The notes: a model not told the origin generated them from the sequence alone. A stretch of 37,199 nucleotides of DNA from Echinostoma caproni (GCA_900618425.1 UZAN01039773.1:23977-61175), one strand, 5' to 3'. Shown: positions 1 to 11,139, counted from the first letter of the stretch. Made by a program: numbers and translations.

Positions 1-1080
1 CCAACCTACGAATGTAGTCCGTTCATCAAGGTAAACATTGAGGAACAATTTGGAGCATGATAATGTCACCCGTCTCCCTAAATCATTCTCAGTTTGTGCG
101 TGAACGCATGCATCTTCTGACATTGCGCTGTAATCTAATGTTTCTTTGTCCTCGTGTGTCTGGGGAACTGTAAGCAAATAGACAAACTGGATCAGCTTAA
201 GGTTGTCCAGGATTACAACTGACTCCCTTTATTGACACATTTCGTACGTCTTTGAGGTCGTCGTCATTTGTTTATCTTTGATCTTTGCATCTTATTCCTT
301 TGCACTAAAAAGCCTTTTGCTCAGCAATTATTAAAAGGATTCAGCTTCCTATTACATAAAAAATTCATGTCTTTCATACAGAGCGTTTAGATCTTCAAGC
401 CAGAGTATTCACCAATAACTCAAAAGGTGAATAGGGGGTCAGATGAATATATATTGGTTAGATGCTCTCAATTCCTTCTGAAATGCAAATGAACGTCAAT
501 TCAAAATTCCCAGGAGGAGCACTCCTTTACTTGAAAAATGTTGAATTAGAAATACCGGTAAACTTTTACCGGTTTAAATAGAATGAGCATTTAAGTTTAG
601 ATGGAAACATTGTTGATGCATTACCGCTTTGCCGTTGCTTGGTGAACAATGATGTACTAAGTAACTCCGGGATTCTTCTAAGTAAAACATTAATTTGCTT
701 GGTGCATTTTCAGAAAAAAAAGTAATTTCTTCATTCATTTAAATTGTATAACGAAGTCATGATAGCAAAGAAAATGATCGCCAATTTTACAAGCAATGTG
801 AAAAATTCCCGAGTACCTTTAATGCACAAAATGAATGTGATGTTAGCTAACTGAAAGGTTGTAGCCCATGATGTCATAGGTGAGGGTAGATAAGAGTTTG
901 TGAGGAGTTTTGTAGTGTGGCGAGACTTAAAGTTATATGTCGGTGTGTGTGGATGTGGTGGGCGGTTGGTTGCGCAAGCGGCATCAAATAAGTGAACTGA
1001 TAATTAGGCTCCGTCCGATCGATTTGTGCAAACTGGATCGCGGCTGATGAAAAATGATTCAGTAATTAATCGTTCTCTTT
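1..1080. other. AT-rich intergenic or intronic DNA, no gene seen
   Basis: I see no convincing open frame or repeat here. The only structured element is a perfect short palindrome at 554-573, listed separately. A splice-donor-like GTGAGT lies at 1157 after an acceptor-like TTTTCAG ending at 1095. The 61-base stretch between them has a stop in every frame, so it is not a coding internal exon. Confidence 0.6.
554..573. repeat. Perfect 9+9 palindrome, ACCGGTAAA arms
   Basis: The arms ACCGGTAAA and TTTACCGGT are separated by the two bases CT. The right arm plus one base, TTTACCGGTT, recurs at 10985-10994, where it is again part of a hairpin, and at 36487-36496. It resembles the CCGG-centred half sites of Grainyhead/CP2 factors, or a remnant of a small inverted-repeat transposon. 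The sequence alone cannot choose between these. Confidence 0.45.
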
Positions 1081-1739
1081 GTTTTTCNTTTTCAGAATAA
1101 TGCGTATTTCGAAGTCCATAAATAGTGTTCCTTTGAAATGGAAAGCAGAGCAATAGGTGAGTCCCTCTCAAGGGTTCAAAACTCCCATGAATGTCTCGGA
1201 GGGTATCCCGATTTTTTGGCATGGTCGTCTACCCGCCTCTTTAGTTGTCGTTTACTTTGGCTAACTCAAGTGGCTGTACACTGTTCACATTGTCCTGTAA
1301 ATGATATTGTACTGGTTAGATTTTNGATTTTGGTCGCTTGTCCTTGGGTCGCATCAGAAGTGAAAGAATGGTGAAATGCGACGCGTATATTGAGACGAAT
1401 CAATATTCATTGAATTTATTCTGATGTATTGTGGTGATATGGTATGAGACGAGTTGCGATCCTATTTGTCTTTTGATTTCAGGTTCTGTAGCTCTTTTAT
1501 AACTTTTTCGAATTTTCCGTAGAAAGATTGGTGGATACCCGTTATAGAGCAACTCTATTGTGACCACTTTAAGTGCTTTGCATTTGTTGTTTTATTTCAG
1601 ACGAACTGGTTTGCTCTGTTTAGGAGATTGGACACGATAGTAATCTTCATATGTATGGAGTGGTCAGAGTAGTAGGATGAATATATGTTAGTATGTGTTG
1701 TCTCTTTACACACGGATATTGATAAATTACCAAAATCAC

Positions 1740-2344
1740 TGACTTAAGAGTCTGAGAAGTTGATGCTTTTGTTTTGCCCTTTTATCGTAAATCGTTGAAA
1801 ATGGTTGATGAATTGTGTGAAAAATTCCACAAACCCCTTGATAGCAACTAAAATATGATTTACTTATCTTCACCAGATTCTTGATGGTGTTGACGTAACT
1901 CAAAGTATTTGTTGGCATAAAGCTCTGTCATAAGTGAAACACGTAGATACCGGACACTTAAAAGTCACCTTGATGGTGTCATTTACATAAAGTGTGGTTC
2001 CGTTGCACAATGAGTTGTTATTTGATAGGGTTCCGTAAGGAGTGCGAAAACTTTCTCAATGGTTATATGGGTGAAAATAGAAACAATATCGCAATTTACA
2101 AGACGTTCAGAATGATCTAGTAAAATATACCTAAGTTTATGAATAGAATGGTTTGAGTTTTTACTGTACTTTGAATCAAATTTTGAGGAGGATGTGAATT
2201 TCTTGTAGGAAGTTTTGGGAGAGCATAGGTCAGAATGTCTGCATAATCGATTGTTGGTCGCAGGGGAACAGATGCTTTGTGAATATTTGGTAAGCCAGAA
2301 AACCTCAGAGCACAGTTTGTTTTGACATTCAACTGAAACCGCAC
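1740..2344 (-). pseudogene. Penelope-like element reverse transcriptase relic
   Basis: Read on the minus strand, the frame starting at 2344 contains GLPNIHK followed by VPLRP and then a LTYALPKL-like stretch. This matches the Penelope-like RT signature GLPKIHK...VPLRPIVS...PTY.LAK. A frameshift downstream, at about 2099-2069, lies CDIVSIFTHI, matching the next RT block (S/C)FDVVSLFTSI with the first catalytic Asp kept. Past that the frame decays, and a weaker resemblance (SYFSCYQGVCG) appears near 1850-1815. Penelope-like elements encode an RT joined to a GIY-YIG endonuclease; no endonuclease is recognisable here. Frameshifts and the short length show a dead, 5'- and 3'-truncated copy. The family call is fairly secure for 2050-2300 and uncertain at the left edge. 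Confidence 0.72.
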
Positions 2345-2916
2345 TGAATTACCTGGTTACGGTTACAACACTTCAATTAATGCCGAAGTCGTAGTTTAGG
2401 TCTTATTCCCGACAGCCTGAGTTCAATGATGATGGATTTATTTTGAAGCACTGGGGCCAATCGAGATTTTGCATGGAGTCCACTAAATTGACTGCCAAAC
2501 AATGTTTATGGTGTCATCCAAAACAGCCACACTCTGGCCACTAATGACAATTATCGAAGTAGCTAGTGTATTCCTGTTTCTAAACCAGGGAAATGTTTTC
2601 GAATAAATTCAGATCTCAACTGCTGAGTGTTATTCAAAAGAATTCAACACTAAAAGTGACTCAAGCGGAAACTGCATGCGTAAATAACAGTTTAAATATA
2701 TATAAATGAGAGTCATGTTGATTAGTTTGATCAGTACTTATTTCAGTACCATGTTTCCGACAGTGCTCTAAATTAAATATTCGATAATGAATAGACTGAT
2801 ATGATGTTAAATTTTATAGCTATCATACGTGTGCAGTTTTGCGTACATTATCAAAATGTTTTGATGTGACAGAATCTATAACAACCATAACTAGTATTTG
2901 TCGACGCTGTTTCCAG

Positions 2917-3006
2917 GTTTATAAGGTACTTGTCCAAATACTTAGAAACAGATCTCAATCAGCTGAGACTGACAATACTGCAGTTGTATGGATATTTTCA
3001 AACAAG
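2917..3006 (+). CDS. Candidate 30-codon internal exon, phase 0
   Basis: An acceptor TGTTTCCAG with a pyrimidine-rich run precedes 90 bases that are open in one frame, and the donor AACAAG|GTGAAC follows. The peptide begins VYKVLVQILRNRSQ and ends VVWIFSNK; I do not recognise it. The length is a multiple of three, so the exon would be symmetric. The next plausible exon on the same strand, also phase 0, starts near 3270. Ninety open bases between splice-like sites can arise by chance, so this is a suggestion only. Confidence 0.28.
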
Positions 3007-3203
3007 GTGAACTATTGTAAAAACATAAATACATATATATATTGGTAAAAGGAGAAGGGAATAACATTGATCGAAAAAATGCAATTTATCTGATCAAATA
3101 GTGGACGTAAATCATCCATATAAACCGTCGTCTATTTTATTGATGGCAAGTCAGATATATGCTACCATGACTTTCACCGCCAAGAACCGAACTACAATGA
3201 CAT

Positions 3204-3398
3204 ATGTACGCCAGTCTGAAAGTCGCTGTTAACTACTTGGGATCGTGTGTATTCTTTGCCCATCTCAAGGCAGATGTTTACATAATATTGTTATTTTTGG
3301 GACAAAGGACAACCCAAGAATTGAGATCTTTAAGAGAAAAAGATGACTCAAACCCAGTTCTACTGTTAATTCTCTTGAATAAACAAGATATTACCTAA
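3204..3398 (+). CDS. Short ORF with an ARF-like NKQD segment, possible terminal exon
   Basis: The frame is open from 3201 to a TAA ending at 3398. A good acceptor (TTTGCCCATCTCAAG) ends at 3269, so a terminal exon could run 3270-3398 in phase 0. The encoded ADVYIILLFL...TTQELRSLREKDDSN followed by PVLLLILLNKQDI resembles the region of ARF/ARL small GTPases that runs from the hydrophobic strand after switch II to the NKxD guanine-specificity motif. The segment is about four residues shorter than usual between these points. No P-loop or DxxGQ motif is visible upstream. It may be a decayed ARF-family fragment or a chance match. Confidence 0.25.
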   Translation: MYASLKVAVNYLGSCVFFAHLKADVYIILLFLGQRTTQELRSLREKDDSNPVLLLILLNKQDIT

Positions 3399-5270
3399 AT
3401 CATGATTCCGTGCTCACAGGATTTCGGCCAACAACTGCATAGTTCAAGAGTAAGAGAGCATTTGGTGTGTGTCACAATCCGGCACTGCCGACTAATCACG
3501 ATGAACTAGAAGCAGTTGATCCTGGATGGCGCTGAAGAAGATAATCGCAGAAACAAAACCGGATTATCCTACGAATGAAACCACATGCAACGCCTTCCTC
3601 TCTTGAATTATCATTCACTGTGTACCAATTTTTCGTATTGATCTACGAAAGTGAACAGAAACTGAGTCCGGCACAATGGGGGCAATATGCTTTCTTTGCT
3701 TTCTTTCCAAATACTGACCCTTTCCATTCTTTTCTTAACATCGACTCTCATTCGGTGATTTACAAATCACCTCATGGAAAACTCCCCGAGGAATTCGAAA
3801 ATCATTTTGCGTGCTAAGTGTAATTAACCAGATGTTGTGTATTATAATGTTGCATTTTTATCCCCACCTAGTATCCTCGCGCCTATCACTGGGATGCGGA
3901 AAGTTGCACTTACAATAAGTGCATTTTCAACTAAAGTATACGAAATCCATAACTTTTAAACATTTTTCACTTTTGAATTTTCAATTTATCGAAGTTTTGT
4001 TGAATCTTGATTTAAAGCTCCGTCCAGTTGACTCATATCCGTAATATAGCTCGGATTAGAGCGATTCAGATCTGCAGAGCAATGTGAAACATAACCGATG
4101 TTGTACACTTTGTTACAATATGACATGCTTTCTTCATCTCCTTCTACTTCTTCACCTGCAATGCAAGTGACGGATACGTTTTCCGATCACGAAGACATAT
4201 ATCTGTTCATATTACTTCTACCCAAGTGGATGAGACCTTAGCGGCTATGCTGCACCGCGATCCGACAAAAACGACCGAGATCTGATCACCCACAATTGCT
4301 GTGAGCTGCACGTCAAGTTGGTAGTAAAATAAGCATAATACGTTTTGCACTTGGCAGAATAAACAGCTCAAATCGAGTTCAGTTATCTCATCAGTAGTAT
4401 GTCCAATGCGTTTGTACAAAACACATCTATGGTTATCTAGTTTGATAAAATTTCAGAACGGGTTTATAACTAAAAAACTAACTAACTAAAACTAACTAAA
4501 ACCTCTGTGCAACGTTCGGGAAAGGCGGTATGTGAGTAGTAGAATTGGCACATTAATGCAGATGAACTGCGCTCCAAAAATCGTATCCTCTTGTGAGCTG
4601 ATCAGATACGGGAGCGCAAAATGAACCGCGTCTATTGAAACTGAACCTATGGTATTACAATCAGCTGGAAACATTTTAATCCCATTTATCTAAAATGAAT
4701 GAATAAACTTTGGGAATTCGTGCATGAAAATAAACCATAAGCAAAGAGTTTTTTAAAGTGGTGTCTATCTTGAATGGGGCGAACAAACGAAACATATCCG
4801 ATTCGTATACATTCAATGTGTGGGAGGTGAATATGAATTTTGGCTGTTTTGATGAATGTTCTACTGGGATGCATTCCACAGCAAGTTGATTTATTGGCTC
4901 TGAGTACACTGACGGTTCCCGGATGAATCCCATCCGTCAGGCGGAAGACTGACAGATACCGTGAAGTGTGATTCTCACCCAATGGCACACACGTTTAGGT
5001 CACTTTTTGGCTCAAAAATAAATTAATACCAATGAAAAGTATTCCTTCTTATAAACAAAGGGGTGCATAGATTAAAGTGATCAATTGTTTTTCATCCGGT
5101 TTTGTGCAACATTTCCGATTAACCAATAGAAGCAAACTATTATCTTCAAAATTAACGCTCGACACCGAAAACAAGATTTTATTCACTGAACAGTATTTCT
5201 CAATATGGTGGTGAATAAATTTATATTTGTTTGCGTTCTCATATTTGATTAGGCTTTTCTTTATTTATTA
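3399..5270. other. Stretch without a supported gene
   Basis: Several overlapping frames of 60-100 codons are open here (plus 3575-3817; minus 4207-4419, 4492-4674 and 4676-4988). They conflict with each other, show no motif I recognise, and lack consistent splice sites. A tetranucleotide repeat lies at 4477-4501. Confidence 0.5.
4477..4501. repeat. (CTAA)n-type microsatellite
   Basis: CTAA units are repeated with one interruption (ACTAACTAACTAAAACTAAC and onward). It is a simple low-complexity tract with no coding meaning. Confidence 0.8.
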
Positions 5271-5279
5271 AGGTAGAGC

Positions 5280-5790
5280 ATGAAGGCTTCGTACTTCTGT
5301 TTGATAATTCCCGTGGCGTGTTTTCATTGCCTGGCCGATAGGCTCACGGTGTTTGAAATCCAAGAATACATCTATCAGTTCGCCTCTGATCAGGTCACTT
5401 TTACCTCGGACATACTTTCATTCCATGAATTTTCTGTGGTCATTTTGAGAAAGTATTTGCTGTGAAAACCCTCCTCCGACGGATACGCTTTTCCGTTCCG
5501 ACTGATATGAGGATGTATACTGGCAATTTGTGATGAAAGCATGCATAAACATATCGTGTTTAATAACAAAGCCTATTTTGGTCTTATGAACGGGAACAAA
5601 CCCGAATCCTGTCGAAAACTGGTACAAGAGCCGGATCACGCGATTGACGCACCCATCTTTTACACTAAACCAAAGGTGTTTGGCGGCGTGTCCGAAGTCG
5701 GTTGGAACAAACCAATACATGTCTCCTGACATTGTATGAATCGCGTTATCTATTATGCACACAAGGCGGATAAGAATCATGTAAGTATCA
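5280..5790 (+). pseudogene. DDE transposase relic (Tc1/mariner/pogo-like superfamily)
   Basis: One plus-strand frame carries transposase-like blocks across about 170 codons and is broken only by stops at 5463-5465, 5508-5510 and 5727-5729. In order it reads RLTVFEIQEYIYQFASDQV, an FTSD...FH stretch where FTDEK.F is expected, GLMNGNKPESCRKLVQEPD, then KVFGGVSEVGWNKPIHVS, and after the third stop MNRVIYYAH. The last two blocks correspond to the usual VMVFGGVS.xGKT.L.FV....INxxYY of DDE transposases, around the second catalytic Asp region. The HQD...SH block that should follow was not found, so the copy is truncated or further decayed. A 131-codon minus-strand frame over the same bases is its shadow. 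The superfamily is inferred by eye from motif order; the exact family is uncertain. Confidence 0.55.
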
Positions 5791-5829
5791 AAAGTACTCT
5801 CGAACACGTGCAATGCAGTGTCTGATTTA

Positions 5830-6800
5830 GGACGAGCGAATTCCGTGTGAACCTGTCACCCCGCATTGTTTGATGTGTGAAATCCCAGAGTAACAATGCA
5901 TACGCCTAACTCTTTTCACATTTTAACTCTTCTTATTGATCAAGAGGGTCGATAGCTGACCATTGATCACAAGGACTAGCCACCCATTCTCGAATGCATG
6001 CACAAAATGCCTAATCAAATATATCAGAACACATGTGTGAAAATCACCTAAGTTATTCTATGGTAGAGACAACCATGCACTTCCTTGTTACACTTCACCA
6101 AATAGTGGAGCACTATTAATAATCAGCTTCATTTTAAAAGTCACATTGAAATTATTTAAATAAAATCAGTATTCTAGAAGGAGGAGTTTTATTTTGTTCC
6201 ACGGTTTGATTCCCTATGCTCATAGGTAACACATAGTCAAGATCAAACGATAATATTACAAAGGATGGTGTTTCGTGCGTTGATTCCTAGGAGTAATGTT
6301 ACACGTAGCACGATGTGGGTGCGATACTAAGTCGCAGAATCAATGCACCTTTTTGTATATTGTTCAGCATCAGCCCAAACATCCTGACCGATGGTTTCAT
6401 ACAGCATGTGGTAAAACGGCCTGGATTTTAGGTTGATTATTTACCGTGTTTCTCGGGTTGGCAGTAGTATGAAGTTTGCGAACGGCGATTTCGAAATAAT
6501 TCGGCAATGTTGAACGGGAAACGGAAACAAGGCATGCGCTATGAATTATATTTGAAATACTAGAAGTTGAAAAATGCTTCTATTTGCCTGCAATAGGCCT
6601 TTCCCTTACTTTGGATTCAAACACCCTGTCACAGTTTATAATGAGCCTACACGGTGTCTGGCGCATAAGATAATACGAATGGTTCATCCGAAATCAAAAA
6701 TACTAAATTACCATGGCCATTCACTCCCAGTGTTGGCCTTCAACCGTTTGTGGAGGTTTTGATTATTAATCACCAAAGTTCACGATTGAAGGTTCAGTTG
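5830..6800. other. Stretch without a supported gene
   Basis: A 62-codon frame at 6574-6762 has no recognisable motif. It could be upstream, badly decayed sequence of the non-LTR element that becomes recognisable near 6815. Confidence 0.5.
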
Positions 6801-6811
6801 GAACATCAATT

Positions 6812-7850
6812 GTGCGCGAAATCATGTTGAATTCTAGTAGGAATAAGACGACCGTTTATTGGTCTCTTTGCTCTCCATCACACCAGTCTATCATCGGAGC
6901 ACTTCTGTCCCCTTTCTATATTCGAGACCTACCCAATGACCCAAATGATCTTTTTATCAAGTGTGCTGATGGTGTGACCATAAGTTCCATATTCCTAGGT
7001 GATTTCTGATTCTCACAGCTTGAAAACAGCTTATCTCCCAACACCTATAAATGCAGGGAAGTCCGCTTCTTACTAGCTAAAAGCGAACGGCTACATTCTT
7101 TTGAAAGGAAATATTCTGTACCCTATGTTAACAATACGCTCCCTGCAATACCTCGGTGTTACTATCTGCAAGATCTCACCTGAACTTCACATTAATACTC
7201 TACTTTCAAAAAGATTCGATGATTGTGTTTATTTCGTACTTGTGACCTTTAAAAGTTCTACTGTATTTACTCGCCCGATTTGTATATTATTGTGTTGTTA
7301 TTCATCTTCTTTACTGCTCCCCAATTTTATTTGCCGGTTTTAGAATCAAGGATTACACAATTCCACGCCGGTCTATCCAAATTATTTCGCGCACAAGCGG
7401 TATTCCCTATTTGTACTTGCTTAACTTTAACGCCAACGAACATTTTACCTATTTCGAAAAGGTTTGTGACAATATCCTATCAGACATCGCTCACCCATTA
7501 CACACAGTACTTGGTGCGTATCCACTTTTGTAACTAGGTGTTGTTACGAATTTGTCTATGCTCCTACCACTGTATATTTTTCGAGATTTCTGGCACGAAA
7601 GGCGTCCGTTAGAGAAAGCTTTTGAATATCCTACGCAAATCATATCCATTTTCAGACTTTTACGCCGCATTCCTTTTAAGTTTACGATGTGGTATTTTAC
7701 TTTTTCTTTGTGACTGTATGTGACGATAAATGAGCCTGGTATACACGGTGCTGAGAATCTATCCATTAGTATGAATAAGGCGATTTTGGACTTGACTTGT
7801 AGTGGACGTAGTAGTAGTGGTAGTAGTTGTTGTTGTTGCTGTTTTGTTGA
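6812..7850 (+). pseudogene. Old non-LTR (CR1/jockey-like) retrotransposon relic
   Basis: Conceptual translation across several frameshifts gives reverse-transcriptase block order. SPSHQSIIGALLSPFYIRDL corresponds to the consensus [21 protein letters not shown]. About ten residues on, LFIKCADGVTIS stands where LFADDVKI is expected; the second catalytic Asp is replaced by Gly. Then comes LQYLGVTI...LHINTLLSKR, matching YLGV.I...L.W..HI...SKA. Near 7453-7515, YFEKVCDNILSDIAHPLHTV looks like a C-terminal block of these elements. The copy ends in a (GTA)/(GTT) tail at about 7797-7850, consistent with a non-LTR 3' simple-repeat tail. Many frameshifts and the lost catalytic residue make it inactive and old. 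Confidence 0.7.
7797..7850 (+). repeat. (GTA/GTT)n tail of the non-LTR relic
   Basis: A run of GTA and then GTT units ends just before TGAGGTAAATG. Its place immediately 3' of the retroelement coding relic suggests it is the element's 3' tail rather than an independent microsatellite. Confidence 0.7.
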
Positions 7851-7881
7851 GGTAAATGATTAATTTGTATTTCATTTCATT

Positions 7882-8352
7882 TTAAATTACTTTTTGAAAT
7901 GGCCAAAGTGAGAATTGACTTGCAGACAAGGGGTTTATCCCGTCAAATTTTAAAAAACCTTGGTTCTGACTAATAACAATTTCACTGTCTGCATTGAATA
8001 ATATGCTGTGCAGTAACGGAACTCCAACCGAACAATTCCCACCAGTGTTCTTCTGTTTACTTTCGATAAACGTGTGCCTCTGTGTGAGCAAGGGCTGGGA
8101 GAGATTTCCCCTCGTGCAATTCGAAGCCTTAGAAAAATTCTGATACCTCAGAATGTGTTCCATGGCGTTTGCACACGGGCTGATGAAGGAAAATGGTCGC
8201 CAAAACCGTTTGTCCCGAACGGGAAACAGGCATATCCAATGAAGCCAAAGTACAAACAACTCAGTAATTAACGCGGTGTTTAGTTTGGTGGATTTCAGAC
8301 AGGAAATGCTAAATTTCGGACTGGTCGGAACTAGCTTTCCGGTAGTAAACAT
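7882..8352 (-). CDS. 156-codon open frame, unrecognised
   Basis: This is the longest uninterrupted frame in the window. It has no motif, no signal peptide and no family resemblance I can name. The opposite strand is also open over 8074-8271, and a third frame is open nearby. For a 37 kb window in six frames one frame of this length is not surprising, so I do not claim a gene. Confidence 0.15.
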   Translation of the reverse strand: MFTTGKLVPTSPKFSISCLKSTKLNTALITELFVLWLHWICLFPVRDKRFWRPFSFISPCANAMEHILRYQNFSKASNCTRGNLSQPLLTQRHTFIESKQKNTGGNCSVGVPLLHSILFNADSEIVISQNQGFLKFDGINPLSASQFSLWPFQKVI

Positions 8353-8359
8353 TCCGACA

Positions 8360-9930
8360 CTATCAGACAGGATTTCGTCACAACAGGCGTGTTGATAAAC
8401 ATGGTGCTATTAATCACGTCTGCACGCTGAAGCCCTAGCGGCTCTTTGAAAATAAGAATAAATCGTCTCACTGTTCCTCAGTCAGATAACTTCCAGCCTT
8501 TTATTAGTCGCGCTACCCTTCCTGAATGCTGACAGAACAAGTGCTGTTTAGGAAATCAGTGTAAGTGAATTTCGTCATTTAGATAAGTTTTGCTGACAAG
8601 TTTTCGGTAAATATGCACACAGATATGAAGCATACAATTTGAACATCCATCACCTGGAGTCACACGACTATAGTGACATGCCGAAATAACAGGATCTCTA
8701 TAAATTGTCTTGTTTTTCTGCATAAGTTGCTACCAGTTGTTTACTTTGGATCTCTTGATGTTTAAGTGATTTTAGTGGAAACAACTTAAACATGTCGAGT
8801 TTAATTACTGAGTCCACTCGAAGTGTGTAAGTATTTTGTGGGGTTAGTTAACCGCATAAATGTTGTCATCAATACATAGCCTAATGTCGTGTTTTTACCC
8901 TTCGAACCTAAACTGACAGTCATTTCAGTTCACGCATCGTTTACGGACACGTCTGCATCCGACATTGCAATCGGTCATCTTTCTGTGTAGAAGCACAACC
9001 CCCAACTTCCCTCGAAACGAATCACTATCATCCGATCAAGTACTGATTACAATCAACCAGTATACACGAGGTTGAATTTATCAAGTGGGGTTAGTTGTAT
9101 TCTCTACTACAGTTATAAACCTTGTTTGATCACATACGAACAGGTGTTGTGTAGCAGATGTAGTAAACCATCCACCCGAGTATCAACTGGTTAGTTCCTG
9201 CTAACTTTGATCGTAAGCAATAAACGAACTGGGTTGAAGCTCTTACGTGTACGAGTTTGCATTCTGTGATTCTGGTTACCCTTTCTATCTGTGCTAAAGA
9301 TTCTGTGGTTCAGTTTGTGATGCGCTTTATGGCGCAACCCCTGAAGGTTAGCCAACTGAGTGAAAAAGTATCCACATTAATCGACTACCTATGAACTAGT
9401 CAAGGTCGACCAAAATTCCCAAGTGCAGATTTGTTGCACTTGCGTCATACTGCATTCATTTTAAAGCCATCAATTAGAAACGAATTTTCGATTGGTCACA
9501 ATTATAGTGAATATCCGTTTTACTTCATCGTCATAAGCTAAACATGTTCGTTTTAATCTGTTAATAATGCGAATATGGGGGAGAAATCCAACACTGTCTT
9601 TCCCAATCCTCGGATTGTCAACTGGAGTCAAAAATTGACATCCCTGTTGTGTTTTGGTGGTCACATTTCCCTCCATGAATTCTGTACACAAACGTCTCCA
9701 TAGTAATGTTTCAAAAGCTTGGTTAGTAGAAGTATTTTCTAGGGTTGTGCGGTAAAAACGTTATAGCTGTTGAGTCAGGACAAGAGGTGTCTTTACGTCC
9801 TAGAACGGTTCCACTACAAATAAACAATAACAACAGCCGGGCGAGCAAACATCACCGACGTCATGGATAGCGTTTTAGCGGATCAGTCACTCATTTTGTC
9901 CGAAAGGTTGATGTCATGCTGTGTGCTGCT
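8360..9930. other. Stretch without a supported gene
   Basis: I find no retroelement motif or plausible exon. A 73-codon minus frame at 9470-9691 was compared by eye with Penelope-like and LTR polymerase blocks and did not fit. Confidence 0.5.
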
Positions 9931-9939
9931 ACTGATGGC

Positions 9940-10110
9940 GGTGTCGATGATGTTGACGAGAAGAGGAAAAGTAGGAGCAGGATGATGATGGTGCTGGTCC
10001 GATTGATGGTAGCAGAGGTGTGGATGAGGATGATAGTGATTGTTTGGTGAATGACTTAAAAATGGATGATTTGCACCGGAATTTTAAAAATGCGTCGTTG
10101 CTCTTTGACC
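9940..10110 (+). other. GAT-rich stretch that could encode an acidic segment
   Basis: From about 9980 the plus strand is rich in GAT/GGT/GAG triplets, and one frame reads GVDEDDSDCLVNDLKMDDLH before a stop near 10113. No polypyrimidine tract precedes it. It may be a degenerate GAT microsatellite read as acidic residues, or an exon remnant. The minus strand gives a serine-rich frame over the same bases. Confidence 0.3.
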
Positions 10111-10179
10111 GATGAATTATCAGACTATCTCCAAAGAAGTACGCATTGCGATACCATCGAAACGGTCTACTCATAAGAG

Positions 10180-10900
10180 AAAAGCAGATGTCAATAACGA
10201 AATGTGTTGAATGACCGCGCCCAGTTTAGGGAAGACTCAGATACTGGATAGCTTTGGGTATATCTTGTTTTTCAGACATTGAGTAACACACAGACATATT
10301 GAAACGCATGAATGATTGTAAAATAAATTACATAAAGAGGAAAAATACCAACGACTCAAATGTGTTTCTCAATCTGTAAACATGATTATGGTTATCCCTG
10401 CCACAGGCCACAGTCCATCCATTAAATGGTTTCGAAATTCTGGTGAACTAGAAGCACAGTTGTATGTTGTCTTTGAAACGCGTTTATGAATTTAGCGTAA
10501 TTGACATTTGCTTCAAACTACAATCAAGTCACTGATGACCTACTCCGAAAAAAAGGTTTAAATCACCATGATTCAGGCATAAATATTTTATTTTTCCGGA
10601 TAAGACTACAAGTGCGTTATCAAATCAAATTGATATTTTCTCGGAAATCAGGTCGATTTGACTGTATCCGAACACCAGCTAGCGACATTACTAATACAAA
10701 TTTTCCTGCTTCCAAATTCAATAAACAATCTTCCCATTATGAAACAATTAAAGACTGGAGATTTGATTCATGTTTGAAATGAAATTCAAAGTTTTCAGTC
10801 AAAATAAATTAATTAAAACTTGCTGATAGAATCGATATGGTCCAATTTTATCATTAATTTCGTCGCCGGATAAGCTTAATCGAAGATTAAATACTTCTTG
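10180..10900. other. Stretch without a supported gene
   Basis: A 93-codon plus frame (10501-10782) is open but is AT-driven (Lys, Asn, Ile and Phe rich) and shows no motif or matching splice sites. Confidence 0.5.
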
Positions 10901-10922
10901 AATTGTCTGATCTATTGCATAG

Positions 10923-11138
10923 TTATCGTAGTGTTCCATATTCTCGAACGGATCATCAAGACGTGCTTTTACGGTAAACCACTGTTTACCGGTTCACTGA
11001 CGGCCCTATCCGAATCAAAAAGAGACTGGACACGTTTAGGAGGTAATCTCTTTCCTTTGATGGAAGATTATGACCGTCTCAATCGGAGTGTAAATCTCAA
11101 TGTGGCTGCGGCTGAAGTACGTAGTGGTTTCAATGATT
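10923..11138 (+). CDS. Candidate 72-codon internal exon
   Basis: A usable acceptor (TCTGATCTATTGCATAG) precedes 216 open bases ending at AATGATT|GTGAGT, a perfect donor. The exon would be symmetric, starting and ending in phase 1. The peptide has balanced, protein-like composition, for example TALSESKRDWTRLGGN and later MEDYDRLNRSVNLNVAAAEV, but I cannot assign a family. Near its 5' end lies the hairpin CGGTAAAC-CACT-GTTTACCG (10972-10991). Codon choice is less AT-biased than the flanks, which favours a real or recently real exon. Confidence 0.38.
10972..10991. repeat. 8+8 inverted repeat sharing the ACCGG core with 554-573
   Basis: The arms CGGTAAAC and GTTTACCG flank CACT. The core GGTAAA/TTTACC is the same as in the 554-573 palindrome. 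It lies inside the candidate exon at 10923-11138. Confidence 0.5.
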
Positions 11139-11139
11139 G

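Noticed and set aside
1096..1156. Internal exon between a TTTTCAG acceptor and a GTGAGT donor
   Set aside because: All three frames contain a stop before the donor, and the acceptor tract includes an undetermined base.
3530..3565. Hammerhead-ribozyme-like core CTGAAGA...GAAAC, considered because flatworm Penelope-like elements and SINEs can carry hammerheads
   Set aside because: The bases between the two core boxes cannot form stem II, and no partner strands for stems I and III are present.
5418..5813. 131-codon minus-strand ORF as a gene
   Set aside because: It is antisense to the transposase relic at 5280-5790, whose motif order is more specific than the mere length of this frame.
9470..9691. 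Minus 73-codon frame as a polymerase fragment of a retroelement
   Set aside because: Compared by eye with Penelope-like, non-LTR and LTR polymerase blocks; motif order and key residues do not fit.
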